From an uncultured Lachnospiraceae bacterium (lineage in GTDB: Bacteria; Bacillota; Clostridia; Lachnospirales; Lachnospiraceae), in assembly GCA_951800145.1 (NCBI GenBank), contig CATOJE010000020.1, positions 1 to 50,420 on the forward strand: a stretch of DNA of 50,420 nucleotides, written 5' to 3'. Positions 17,126-24,140 of the stretch are shown piece by piece; the first letter of the stretch is position 1; each line of letters starts with the position of its first letter. Position numbers and translations under genes: made by a program. A model generated the notes under the pieces. That model was not told the origin of the DNA and did no database searches. It was given only the letters and a program-made list of their open reading frames with translations.

Positions 17126-17139
17126 AAAACATATGTTCG
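17126..17139. promoter_or_regulatory. Putative LexA (SOS) box
   Basis: Read on the minus strand it is CGAACATATGTTTT, matching 13 of 14 positions of the Firmicutes consensus CGAACRNRYGTTYG. It covers the expected transcription start just after the -10 element, the classic position for LexA repression. Confidence 0.65.
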
Positions 17140-17164
17140 ATACAGAGGAAAGGGAGAAGGGAAT

Positions 17165-17476
17165 ATGAGTTGGACATTCGCGGATATTCTGGAGGCGTTT
17201 AAAGAGTATATTGAGGAGAGTGAATACATTGATGTCTGCCATTCAAAGTTTGGCTATGTGATCCTTCATTATAATCCAGGGACAGGTGATTTTGCGTACA
17301 CGCCGGAGATTATTGAGTCACCGGAGGAATTGCTCCAATGCCTGAAAGAAGAAATTGTCATGGATGTGCTGCAGGATACGGAGCATGACCTTGAGGACGC
17401 AACCAAGGAGGAGTTAAAAGAGATTGAAACGTTGATGGGGAAATATATGGATGTGTTGGAGAAAAAGAGACCGTAG
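17165..17476 (+). CDS. Hypothetical acidic 103-residue protein, probably SOS-controlled
   Basis: The start at 17165 has GAGGAAAGGGAGAAGG upstream. The N-terminal half is a small alpha/beta segment (FADILEAFKEYIEE, FGYVILHYNPGTGDFAYTPE). The C-terminal half is strongly acidic and helical (LQDTEHDLEDATKEELKEIE). No transmembrane segment or known motif is seen, and I do not recognise the family. The LexA-like box on its promoter suggests induction by DNA damage. Small acidic proteins under LexA can be DNA mimics or division inhibitors, but that is speculation here. Confidence 0.7.
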   Translation: MSWTFADILEAFKEYIEESEYIDVCHSKFGYVILHYNPGTGDFAYTPEIIESPEELLQCLKEEIVMDVLQDTEHDLEDATKEELKEIETLMGKYMDVLEKKRP

Positions 17477-17510
17477 AATTCTCATAGTATGGACAATAGG
17501 CACATTTGAC

Positions 17511-17538
17511 TTGAATTTACGGAAAAATTTGCTATAAT
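17511..17538 (+). promoter_or_regulatory. Promoter of the toxin-antitoxin operon
   Basis: TTGAAT (17511-17516), 16-base spacer, TATAAT (17533-17538), 30 bases before the first start codon. Confidence 0.65.
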
Positions 17539-17567
17539 AAGAATATCAATAGAAAAGTTGGTGTAAA

Positions 17568-17882
17568 ATGATAACGATTGAGCAGCTAAAAGCGTTAAAT
17601 AAGCCAGAAAATATAGCGATAACAGAGCATGCCAGAATCCGTTTATATGAGCGGAAGATAGGCATTGACGATATTGTAAACGGTATTTGTACAGGTGAGA
17701 TTATCAAACAGTATGAGGATGATAAGCCATTACCAAGCTGTTTGATTCTGGGCTTTTCTATGAAATCACAGTATGTTCATATCGTGGTAAGCTGCGATAC
17801 AGTTTTTATATATTTAATAACAGCATATTTTCCAGATCCCGATCTATGGGAAAGTAATTTTAAGGTGAGAAGGGGGCGATAA
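17568..17882 (+). CDS. DUF4258 domain protein, likely toxin of an MqsR/MqsA-like pair
   Basis: A 104-residue protein with the DUF4258 pattern: a helix with ITEHARIRLYERKI, then IVNGICTGEIIKQYEDD and beta strands SCLILGFS and YVHIVVSCD, ending AYFPDPDLW. DUF4258 proteins are RelE/ParE-like and are typically paired with a YgiT-type zinc-finger antitoxin, which follows here after two bases. The conserved histidine in EHARIRL and the arginines are candidates for RNA contact. The toxin role is inferred from family and pairing. Base composition is more AT-rich than the core genes, consistent with mobility. Confidence 0.78.
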   Translation: MITIEQLKALNKPENIAITEHARIRLYERKIGIDDIVNGICTGEIIKQYEDDKPLPSCLILGFSMKSQYVHIVVSCDTVFIYLITAYFPDPDLWESNFKVRRGR

Positions 17883-17884
17883 TC

Positions 17885-18112
17885 ATGGTATGTATGGAAT
17901 GCGGGGCCAAAGCAGAAAAGGGATATACAACAAGTGTTACAGATTTAGGAAGCTGTTTATTGATTGTGCGGAATGTCCCCTGTTATAAATGTACGGAATG
18001 TAATGAAATTATCTATACAGGTGATGTGATGAAAAGACTGGAGCAGATCACAGAGCAGGCGAAACAATTTACACAGGAAATTTCCATTGTAAATTATAGC
18101 AGTGCTGCATAG
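17885..18112 (+). CDS. YgiT/MqsA-type zinc-finger antitoxin
   Basis: A 75-residue protein with two CxxC pairs (CMECGAKAEKG and CYKCTECNEIIYTGD) forming the MqsA N-terminal zinc ribbon, followed by a short helix (VMKRLEQITEQAKQF). The separate C-terminal HTH of full-length MqsA is absent, as in the short YgiT-type antitoxins. It would bind and neutralise the DUF4258 protein and may autoregulate the operon. The start follows the toxin stop by two bases with GAAGGGGG upstream. Confidence 0.8.
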   Translation: MVCMECGAKAEKGYTTSVTDLGSCLLIVRNVPCYKCTECNEIIYTGDVMKRLEQITEQAKQFTQEISIVNYSSAA

Positions 18113-18175
18113 GGTAGAACGTGTAAAGTATGTTTGGCAAGCGCTGAATGTGAGAATATGGAAGAATCATAAAGG

Positions 18176-18210
18176 AATCCGCCTGCATGTGTGTATCGGC
18201 AGGCGGATTT
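18176..18210 (+). terminator. Rho-independent terminator after the toxin-antitoxin operon
   Basis: AATCCGCCTGC (18176-18186) and GCAGGCGGATT (18199-18209) form a perfect 11-bp stem with a 12-base loop and a short T-run. Confidence 0.7.
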
Positions 18211-18288
18211 GCTGCGCAGTGAGCCAATCACAAGTTATCCAGGTATTTACATATGTAATGAGATGTGATACCCGCAAAAATACTGATA

Positions 18289-18438
18289 ATGTATGCAGAA
18301 CAGAAAGCAAAGCAGGAAAACTCAATCGAACTGATCCGGAATCTCATGGACTCCATGAAACTGACTGCCGAGCAGGCAATGGAGGCTATGAAAATACCGG
18401 TCAAGGACAGGAAGCAGTATATGGCAGGGTTGCAATGA
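18289..18438 (+). pseudogene. Rpn / PD-(D/E)XK 'transposase' C-terminal tail
   Basis: A 49-codon reading that includes ENSIELIRNLMDSMKLTAEQ and AMKIPVKDRKQYMAGL before TGA. This is the helical tail typical of Rpn-type nuclease transposases in Lachnospiraceae. No nuclease core precedes it and no RBS is evident. Another scrap of the same family follows at 18632-18715. Confidence 0.5.
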
Positions 18439-18631
18439 CATTTACTATGGAGGCACTGTCTGCGTCCCACACCTATGCAGACAGCGCAGAAGCAACGGAA
18501 GTCGTCAATATAGTCTTAGCCGGGAACTCTTCCCAGCCAGATTTCGGTAAATCTTTATCGTGCCGTGTATTCGCAGGAAAACCCAGGAAAGCTAGTGATT
18601 AGCAAAGGTGGCCTTTTTCATTGCCTTGAAA

Positions 18632-18715
18632 GACCAGATGGTTTATAATAAAGGAACAGATTATCACGAGATGCCGGACATGTATCCCTTATATATTACT
18701 GAGACGTATCTGTAG
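18632..18715 (+). pseudogene. Rpn-type nuclease internal scrap
   Basis: The frame reads KDQMVYNKGTDYHEMPDMYP and then LYITETYL before TAG, resembling the central GTDYxELPxVYxIFI segment of Rpn/PDDEXK nucleases. Apart from this scrap the stretch 18439-18757 holds no supportable gene; an open forward frame across 18102-18602 has no recognisable protein. Confidence 0.4.
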
Positions 18716-18757
18716 AAAGCAGAAAAAACCGTTAAGAGAAAAGAGGTGCACCCTCAT

Positions 18758-19417
18758 ATGAATCTGATTAAATGCACAAAAGGACATTACTATGATGGAG
18801 ATGTATATTCTGCCTGCCCGTACTGCACAAGTGACGACAGCTTAAGGCGGCAGCCTGACTGTGAGGATATGGCCGGCATTTACGGCAGTCCAGTGCCAGT
18901 GCCGCCGTCGATGCCCCACGTGCTTCTCCAGCCGGATAAAAGGACGGCTCCCCTGCCGGGAGGCAAAGAGCATACCGGGGGAAGTGAAGACCGGAGGACT
19001 GCCTTTCACAATGGGGCAAAGAGTCTTTGGGACTGGTTTCTGTTTACGGCACTGTTGTCCGGGATCCCTTTGATCTTTTATGGGCTGCTGTGTGTTGCCT
19101 TTGGAATGAATCAGGAAATGGGACTGACAGAGGTGGCGGCATTTTTCTTTGGAATCACCACGCCGATTCTCTTTGAACACCAGATGGGGATTCATCTGAA
19201 AGACAATGCGATTCTCAAAGCGGTGAAATTTATAATCATCTTTTCGTTTGTGTTCTTCTGCATGTTTTATGGATATATCTATATTAAGGATTTCAGGGGC
19301 GAGGAACTGACAGCAAGGGAGTGGAATTCCTGCCTATTCATGATACTTTCCTTTGGCGGCGGGAGCTTTGTGCTGGCAGGTGTTTCACAATTTTTCGGAG
19401 GTTATTATGCTGAATAA
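18758..19417 (+). CDS. Zinc-ribbon membrane protein, first gene of an FHA/kinase operon
   Basis: A 219-residue protein. The N-terminus MNLIKCTKGHYYDGD with CPYC at 20-23 gives a probable zinc site (Cys6, His10, Cys20, Cys23), often seen at the start of FHA-associated proteins. A proline-rich linker follows, then about four hydrophobic segments (residues ~90-115, 122-142, 150-172 and 190-217). I chose ATG 18758 over GTG 18746 because AGAGGTG around 18742-18748 then acts as RBS. It overlaps the FHA gene by 11 bases. Function is unknown; a membrane scaffold or sensor feeding the kinase is an inference. Confidence 0.65.
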   Translation: MNLIKCTKGHYYDGDVYSACPYCTSDDSLRRQPDCEDMAGIYGSPVPVPPSMPHVLLQPDKRTAPLPGGKEHTGGSEDRRTAFHNGAKSLWDWFLFTALLSGIPLIFYGLLCVAFGMNQEMGLTEVAAFFFGITTPILFEHQMGIHLKDNAILKAVKFIIIFSFVFFCMFYGYIYIKDFRGEELTAREWNSCLFMILSFGGGSFVLAGVSQFFGGYYAE

Positions 19418-20030
19418 CATAAGCAGTGGTGCGGTTATCTTTACTTCCCTATTCTGGGGCGGTGCTTTGATTTTCACGGTGATCCAGATTCATGGACTGT
19501 CCAGGCAGAAGAAGCATTTGCAGCAGATGAGAAATGGAGTCGAAGGCGGGACGCTCCATATGGGTGACCTGTTTGACCAGGCACAGAAGGCGCCTTCTTG
19601 TGCCGGACAGTGCAGAACCCCATGGGGGGAGGATGAGCCAGGGGGCCAGACCGTCATGATGTGGGGGGAATCGGAGCAGACCGTCCTATGCACCGACCAG
19701 CCGGACAAAAGTGTCATTGTTTTGGAATTTCTTCAGATTGCCGGGAAGCCGTCTTCCCTGGTTGTGCGGCAGCGCGGGCATTTCTTATCTGTCGGACGCT
19801 CCCAGGAGTGCAGTGTCCGGCTTGAGGATACCACGGTATCCCGCCACCATGCAGACATTATCTGTGAAAATGATCAGATATATATCAGGGACCATGGCAG
19901 CGCTAACCACACATATGTAGACAAGCAGATGGCAGAAGCTGGTCAGATGACCAGGGTGGCCCGGACGTCCATCGTGGAGATGGGCCATACAAAATTCCGG
20001 GTTTACAGCCGGACAGAAGCGGAGGAATGA
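19407..20030 (+). CDS. Membrane-anchored FHA domain protein
   Basis: A 207-residue protein with one N-terminal membrane segment (GAVIFTSLFWGGALIFTVI), a variable linker and a C-terminal FHA domain from about residue 110. The FHA core is clear: FLSVGRSQECSVRLEDTTVSR contains the GR and S motifs, then RHHADII, and SANHTYVD replaces the usual S-x-NGT. FHA domains bind phosphothreonine, so this is the likely receptor of the adjacent kinase. Start 19407 has CGGAGG five bases upstream. Overlaps: 11 bases with the gene before and four (ATGA) with the kinase. Confidence 0.85.
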   Translation: MLNNISSGAVIFTSLFWGGALIFTVIQIHGLSRQKKHLQQMRNGVEGGTLHMGDLFDQAQKAPSCAGQCRTPWGEDEPGGQTVMMWGESEQTVLCTDQPDKSVIVLEFLQIAGKPSSLVVRQRGHFLSVGRSQECSVRLEDTTVSRHHADIICENDQIYIRDHGSANHTYVDKQMAEAGQMTRVARTSIVEMGHTKFRVYSRTEAEE

Positions 20031-20992
20031 TGCAGGCTTTACCGGAAGGCACTATATTAAACAATAAATATGCCGTTAAGCGGGTTCTGGGGCGCGGATG
20101 TATCGGATATGTATATCAGTGTGGACATGTGGCCATAAAAAAGGATTTTGCTGTCAAAGAGGCATTTCCTGCCGGATACTGCCGGGAAGGAAAGAATGTA
20201 TTCCCTGATGGGTCTGCCCTTACCCGGGAGAATATGGGCAGTTCCCGGCTCCGGATGGCAAAAGAAAATCTAAGAGCAGAAGCAGAACTGCTTTTCAGAC
20301 TTCCCTCCAGTCCGGATCTTGTCAGGGTCTACGACATTTTTGAGGAAAATCATACCGTCTACATGGTGATGGAGCTGGTGCTGGGCAGAACGCTCCGGGA
20401 GTATATGGGCAGCCGGATATGGCTGGATGAAGAGCAGGTGAGGATGACCGGTCTGCAGCTGTTAAAGCCCTTGAAAATATTCCAGGACCATGGCCTGGTC
20501 CATCTGGATATCTGTCCGGACAATATAATCATTGGGGATACGGTCAGACTGATCGACTACGGTGCGGCCAGAACCTGGGCAGAGGAGAGGACCGGGGGGA
20601 TATCCATCAGAAGGGGATATTCCCCTGGGGAGCAGTACAGGATACCCCAGAGAGTAGGCCCCTGGACCGACTTGTACTCGGTGGGCGCGGTCCTTTATGA
20701 GCTGGTGACGGCAGGAAGGATGCCGGAGGCTCTGTCCAGAGAGAATGGGGATGCCCTGGTCCCGCCTGGAAAGATCAGGCAGGATATCTCAGAGGAGCTG
20801 AACCGCATCATCATGAAAGCCGTCTCGCCGAACCCGGCCCAGCGGTTTCAGACTGTCGATGAATTCTGGCAGGCGCTAACAGGGGAAGAAGAACTGGCAA
20901 GGAAAACCAGAGAGGCAAAGACCAGGGGGCTGGTGATCTTTCTGGCGGGAGCACTGTTTTGGCTTTTTTACTTTGGGATGGGAGTTTGGTGA
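20027..20992 (+). CDS. Serine/threonine protein kinase with C-terminal membrane anchor
   Basis: A 321-residue Hanks-type kinase. The glycine loop LGRGCIGYVY is at 21-30, the catalytic lysine in FAVKEAF (Lys44), the catalytic loop HLDICPDN (Asp161, Asn166), the metal-binding motif IDYG (Asp177), the activation segment ends GYSPGEQY, and WTDLYSVGAVLYEL follows. HLD replaces HRD, so it is a non-RD kinase. A single transmembrane segment closes the protein (VIFLAGALFWLFYFGMG), placing the kinase in the cytoplasm tethered by its C-terminus. No PASTA repeats and no PP2C phosphatase gene are seen nearby. With the FHA and zinc-ribbon proteins it forms a three-gene signalling operon. Confidence 0.88.
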   Translation: MMQALPEGTILNNKYAVKRVLGRGCIGYVYQCGHVAIKKDFAVKEAFPAGYCREGKNVFPDGSALTRENMGSSRLRMAKENLRAEAELLFRLPSSPDLVRVYDIFEENHTVYMVMELVLGRTLREYMGSRIWLDEEQVRMTGLQLLKPLKIFQDHGLVHLDICPDNIIIGDTVRLIDYGAARTWAEERTGGISIRRGYSPGEQYRIPQRVGPWTDLYSVGAVLYELVTAGRMPEALSRENGDALVPPGKIRQDISEELNRIIMKAVSPNPAQRFQTVDEFWQALTGEEELARKTREAKTRGLVIFLAGALFWLFYFGMGVW

Positions 20993-21171
20993 GTCGGGGG
21001 GTTAAAGTAGTATTGAAATTTATAAGTGACAGTTCAGGTCCCAATGTCATGATGCTGGGGTCAAAAGCCCTAAAATAGAACCTTGAAAATTTAATATTTT
21101 ACAGTAAAAGCAGACATTCCGTTCTTTTATGAGTTATAATAGGATTTAGCTTGGGAAAGGTGGTTTGCTCT

Positions 21172-21327
21172 ATGTCTTTTAAAATGAATGATTGCCAACA
21201 ATTATCATTCGATGACAGTTTTATGTCTCTTACTGAACGTGAAAGAAAAGCTCTGGAAAAATCCTGGGCCAGGATCTTTGCTGACGAGATCTTCCCGGCT
21301 ATAGACGAAAAGCGCTTCCATCAATAG
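21172..21327 (+). pseudogene. IS1182-type transposase, N-terminal remnant
   Basis: Fifty-one codons from ATG 21172 (SFKMNDCQQLSFDDSF, then LEKSWARIFADEIFPAIDEK) match the start of IS1182-family transposases of roughly 500 residues. The frame stops at TAG 21325 and the DDE core is absent. RBS (GGGAAAGGTGG) and a TATAAT at 21135 are retained, so this is the left end of a deleted insertion sequence. No right end is visible; the SUKH gene lies immediately downstream. Confidence 0.65.
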
Positions 21328-21365
21328 GAACCTTCTTCAATCGTCTTGCCTCCATTTCTCAACGT

Positions 21366-22043
21366 TTATTCGATCCATCCCATTTTCCGCCCCATGATGT
21401 CGGGGTTATCCGGAGCCTTCGGCAGCTGTACGGTTTCGGAAAAACTGAAATACTCCGTACTTTGAAGGCCCGCTGTCCGGTCTGCCCAATATTCCAGCCA
21501 GTCCAGGAAATGAAAGGGCTTTCCTGTCTCTTTATCGCGCATGGGGATGATCCCGCAGTCATTAGCCAGGTCGTAATACCAGACCGTGCCATAGGTATCT
21601 GGATCCGGGCTGTTTATCACCAGAACACTGTCCATGCCGTCCCCTTCGGTACACAGGGCTATTAGGCCGTTATCAGCGGTAAAAGGCGTATCCTCATCAT
21701 AAAACTCGTCCATCTCTTCCTCGGTCATGTGAAGAAAGTAGAGGATATGGTCCAGAGTGTAGGGAAATGGCTGTTCTACAGTGCTTTCCTTCTGGCGTAA
21801 GGGCAGCAGGCCATAAAATGGCTGGCTTCCGGCACTGGCGATGGTGGTGATGAAGCGGCGGTAATCCTCCGGCAGACGGATTCCCTTCTCCGCCTCAAAG
21901 GCTGCCACGTCCTCCACGCTCATGGGCGGTTTCCAGACTGGCGGCCACTTTCCGCAGGAAAGGGAGAACTTCCTGTCATGCAGGGCTTCGATTTTTGCCA
22001 TAATGCGGGCGATACGCTGGTCGTATTGTTCTGGCTGATTCAT
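21366..22043 (-). CDS. SMI1/KNR4 (SUKH) family protein
   Basis: A 225-residue SUKH-superfamily protein. The fold markers are EDVAAFEAEKGIRLPEDYRRFIT at residues ~44-66, then GSQPFYGLLPL, DNGLIALCTEGDGMDSVLVIN, a YGTVWYYDL strand and FLDWLEYWAD. SUKH proteins often serve as immunity proteins against contact-dependent or polymorphic toxins, but many are orphans as here, with no toxin gene visible. A reverse-strand RBS (AGGAATGAC) precedes the start. Its role is therefore open. Confidence 0.82.
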   Translation of the reverse strand: MNQPEQYDQRIARIMAKIEALHDRKFSLSCGKWPPVWKPPMSVEDVAAFEAEKGIRLPEDYRRFITTIASAGSQPFYGLLPLRQKESTVEQPFPYTLDHILYFLHMTEEEMDEFYDEDTPFTADNGLIALCTEGDGMDSVLVINSPDPDTYGTVWYYDLANDCGIIPMRDKETGKPFHFLDWLEYWADRTAGLQSTEYFSFSETVQLPKAPDNPDIMGRKMGWIE

Positions 22044-22336
22044 TTGTCATTCCTCCGTGGATTTTTTATCTGATCCTTATTTTATCAAACTTTTGTATGG
22101 CTTTCAATTAGGGAACAGCGAAATTAAAACATATCATTTTAAACAGGAACCCAAAAGCAAAGCCGGCTTTCGCTGCGTTTTCCCCATAATTGAAACCAGC
22201 ATTATGATGATTGAGGAAGAATCCGTGTCAGACGATTCCGGAAATGTGACAGTAATCATGTCCAGCCTGGCCAGGAATGTGACATCTATAAAGGTGAATT
22301 TTTGTTTGATATGGAAGAATAACACATCTAAGGCTA

Positions 22337-22432
22337 TCACGTAACTGATAGGAAAAATATATCACGAAGCTGATAGAAACCTCTATTATGTAACTGATAT
22401 ATTGTAAAAGAAATACATCGTGAAATTGATGG
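22337..22432 (+). repeat. Decayed ~25-bp tandem repeat
   Basis: Related units TCACGTAACTGATAG (22337), TCACGAAGCTGATAG (22362), TTATGTAACTGATAT (22386) and ATCGTGAAATTGATG (22417) recur at 24-31-base steps. In forward translation they give YHVTDRK, YHEADRN and YYVTDIL separated by a frameshift and stops. The array looks like an eroded coding repeat. Confidence 0.45.
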
Positions 22433-22529
22433 GATGTGGGCAATAAAATTTTAAAGCAATCGATTTTTTAACTGTACATCCCAGGCATTTTGGTGGATGT
22501 AGAAAAATTTAAGGAATTTTGGCATTATA

Positions 22530-22559
22530 TTGCCATAGACAGACTTTTTGTGGTAAAAT
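22530..22559 (+). promoter_or_regulatory. Promoter of the Rpn remnant
   Basis: TTGCCA (22530-22535), 18-base spacer, TAAAAT (22554-22559) with an extended -10 TGG. Confidence 0.5.
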
Positions 22560-22567
22560 AGCATTAA

Positions 22568-23100
22568 GACAAGGAAAACTTTAGTGGAGACGAGAAGGTA
22601 GTATTTTCCCCAGAAATCCATTTTTTGAATCAGCAGGACGGGGAGGAAGTAAAACGAATCACTGACAGTAGTTTTACAATTGTGGGAAAGGACGAGAAAA
22701 AATTTCTGTATGAATGTCAAAGCACTGCAGACAGTAGCATGTTGGTTCGGATTTTTGAATACGCAACTCAGATTGCCTTAGATCAGGGAGAAATTATCGG
22801 GGATACTCTTAAAGTGGAAATTCCCCATTCAGCAATCCTGTTTCTCAGAAATATGAACATGTCAGGGAAGGAGTGAAGTCAGTTATGGGCGGAAAGATTC
22901 TTGAACATGAGGCGAAAACAATATTGAGAGAGGGATGGCAGCAGGGGCGCAGGGAAGGAGAAGACTATGGAAGAATGGAGCAGGCGAAGGAAACTGCGTT
23001 CAATCTGCGGACCATAGGATTGGAAGAAGAGACCATTGCCCAAATGGTGAATGTCCAGGTTTCTGTTATCAGGGAGTGGTTTGCTGATGTTGTTTCGTGA
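22568..23100 (+). pseudogene. Rpn / PD-(D/E)XK 'transposase' with internal deletion
   Basis: The first part (22568-22876) reads KVVFSPEIHFLNQQDGEEVK, ITDSSFTIVGKDEKKFLYEC, LVRIFEYATQIALD and IPHSAILFLR, which is the nuclease half with the catalytic E-x-Q motif region (YECQS). The second part (22873-23100) is the family's C-terminal helix-turn-helix tail (GLEEETIAQMVNVQVSVIREW). The two overlap by four bases in different frames, and the central third is deleted. The first part has no start codon in frame. The promoter survives. A 97-bp repeat begins directly after its stop. Confidence 0.72.
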
Positions 23101-23104
23101 AAAT

Positions 23105-23201
23105 GTTACTCTATTTAGTTTAAACTATATGAGCCCAGTTATTTCCAGCAATATATTTTGCGGGAAATGGCTGGGTAAAATTATGAGCGAATAGTAAAAT
23201 A
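23105..23201. repeat. 97-bp dispersed repeat, copy 1
   Basis: Ninety-one of 97 positions match copy 2 at 42054-42150; all six differences are transitions. It contains a palindrome AGTTTAAACT and a long hairpin (23134-23175) whose arms CCCAGTTATTTCC and GGAAATGGCTGGG pair with two G-T wobbles, extended by GCAA/TTGC. It starts four bases after the stop of an Rpn remnant. Confidence 0.8.
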
Positions 23202-23483
23202 CTATAAATGAGCAAATTTGAAATATTCACAAAACATAAATTTGTCAATTGTTGAATATCCACAATAGTTAACCCGAAAAATTGCGCAGAATTACCCAAC
23301 CAACGCCCAAATATCTTCCAGAGGAACCCGATGTTTTCCGCATTGATAAATGAACGTAACCTGTTCCTCCACATCCCAGCGCACCAGGTACGCATTTAAG
23401 ATGACTTTCGTGCTTTTGCTGCGATCCAGGCGTAAAAATGCCTATTGAATCGGTCAGACATTTCTTTGTTGGAATTATAGTTA
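23202..23483. other. Non-coding or decayed stretch before the Rrf2 gene
   Basis: The only notable content is a stop-free 49-codon reverse frame (23292-23441) reading KVILNAYLVRWDVEEQVTF and then CGKHRVPLEDIWALVG. It has no start or RBS and resembles the C-terminus of an unidentified protein. Nothing else is recognisable. Confidence 0.35.
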
Positions 23484-23504
23484 TTGTAATTATTGACATT
23501 ACAA
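23484..23504. promoter_or_regulatory. Operator 1 for the Rrf2 regulator
   Basis: TTGTAAT-TATTGAC-ATTACAA is a perfect 7-bp inverted repeat. Its form TTGTAA-N9-TTACAA matches two sites before the downstream gene. It overlaps the -35 element of the rrf2 promoter, implying autorepression. Confidence 0.72.
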
Positions 23505-23521
23505 CAAAAAGGAGATAAAAT
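23493..23521 (+). promoter_or_regulatory. Promoter of the Rrf2 gene
   Basis: TTGACA (23493-23498), 17-base spacer, TAAAAT (23516-23521), with the operator centred on the -35 box. Confidence 0.8.
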
Positions 23522-23549
23522 ATCAGGAAGGAAAGGGAGGTGTTATTCA

Positions 23550-23987
23550 ATGCAGATTTCAAGTAGATTTACTTTGGCAGTCCATATCTTTGCCTGCATA
23601 GATGTGTTTAAGGATGAGTATAAGGTAACTAGCGATTTTCTGGCAGGCAGCACGAATGTGAATCCGGTGATTGTCCGTAAGATACTGGGGCAATTAAAGG
23701 CGGCAGGGCTTGTGGAGGTGGCCAGGGGTTCCGGCGGAGCTTCAATCCCTAAGCCTTTAAGTGAGATTTCTTTACTCGATATCTACAATGCAGTTGCATG
23801 TGTTGAAAACGGAGAATTGTTTCACTTTCATGAGAATCCAAATTCAGACTGTCCTGTGGGAAGGAATATTCATGCAGTTTTGGATGATAAGCTGATGCGG
23901 GTGCAAAAGGCCATGGAGACCGAGTTGTCTTCCATCACCCTGGAAGATATCAGGCGGGATACAAAGGAATTAATTGATGGAAAGTAA
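23550..23987 (+). CDS. Rrf2 family transcriptional regulator (YwnA-like)
   Basis: A 145-residue winged-helix regulator. It begins MQISSRFTLAVHIFACIDVF. The recognition region follows (TSDFLAGSTNVNPVIVRKIL), then the wing GLVEVARGSGGASIPKPLSEISLLDIYNAV in consecutive segments. The three-cysteine cluster of IscR/NsrR is absent; single cysteines remain in VACVE and SDCPVG. This resembles the redox-responsive YwnA-type branch rather than Fe-S regulators. RBS GGAAAGGGAGG is strong. The pairing with an NAD(P)H-binding protein mirrors Bacillus ywnA-ywnB. It probably represses itself and that gene through TTGTAA-N9-TTAYAA sites. Confidence 0.85.
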   Translation: MQISSRFTLAVHIFACIDVFKDEYKVTSDFLAGSTNVNPVIVRKILGQLKAAGLVEVARGSGGASIPKPLSEISLLDIYNAVACVENGELFHFHENPNSDCPVGRNIHAVLDDKLMRVQKAMETELSSITLEDIRRDTKELIDGK

Positions 23988-24044
23988 TTGGAATTTGGGG
24001 CTTTGGAGCATTTTTTCAAAGCCTCAAAATTTTTTTGAAAAATT

Positions 24045-24071
24045 TTGTTGTAACTATTAACATTATAACAA
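24045..24071. promoter_or_regulatory. Operator 2 (upstream of the NAD(P)H-binding gene)
   Basis: TTGTTGTAA-N9-TTATAACAA; the core TTGTAA-N9-TTATAA (24048-24068) has the same spacing as the rrf2 operator. It overlaps the -35 box of the downstream promoter. Confidence 0.65.
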
Positions 24072-24085
24072 ACCTGTGTTAATAT
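24057..24085 (+). promoter_or_regulatory. Promoter of the NAD(P)H-binding gene
   Basis: TTAACA (24057-24062), 17-base spacer, TAATAT (24080-24085), flanked by operators 2 and 3. Confidence 0.6.
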
Positions 24086-24089
24086 CTAG

Positions 24090-24110
24090 TTGTAACAAAG
24101 ATATTTATAA
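24090..24110. promoter_or_regulatory. Operator 3 (downstream of the -10 element)
   Basis: TTGTAA-N9-TTATAA at 24090-24110, covering the expected transcription start. It lies 42 bases (about four helical turns) from operator 2, so bound dimers would sit on the same DNA face. Confidence 0.62.
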
Positions 24111-24140
24111 CAAATAAATTACGAAAGGCAGGTATTTATT

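Larger units (their letters stand above)
22044..22567. other. Gene-free stretch with decayed repeats
   Basis: No gene is supported here. A forward frame at 22057-22344 lacks an RBS and resembles nothing. A decayed tandem repeat lies at 22337-22432. The AT-rich end contains the promoter of the Rpn remnant that follows. Confidence 0.5.

Noticed and set aside
18102-18602. 166-codon forward frame downstream of the antitoxin
   Set aside because: It runs through a terminator hairpin and reads an Rpn tail in the wrong frame; no RBS.
22057-22344. 95-codon forward frame with GTG start
   Set aside because: Its apparent start lies in the reverse-strand RBS region of the SUKH gene; composition and similarity do not support a protein.
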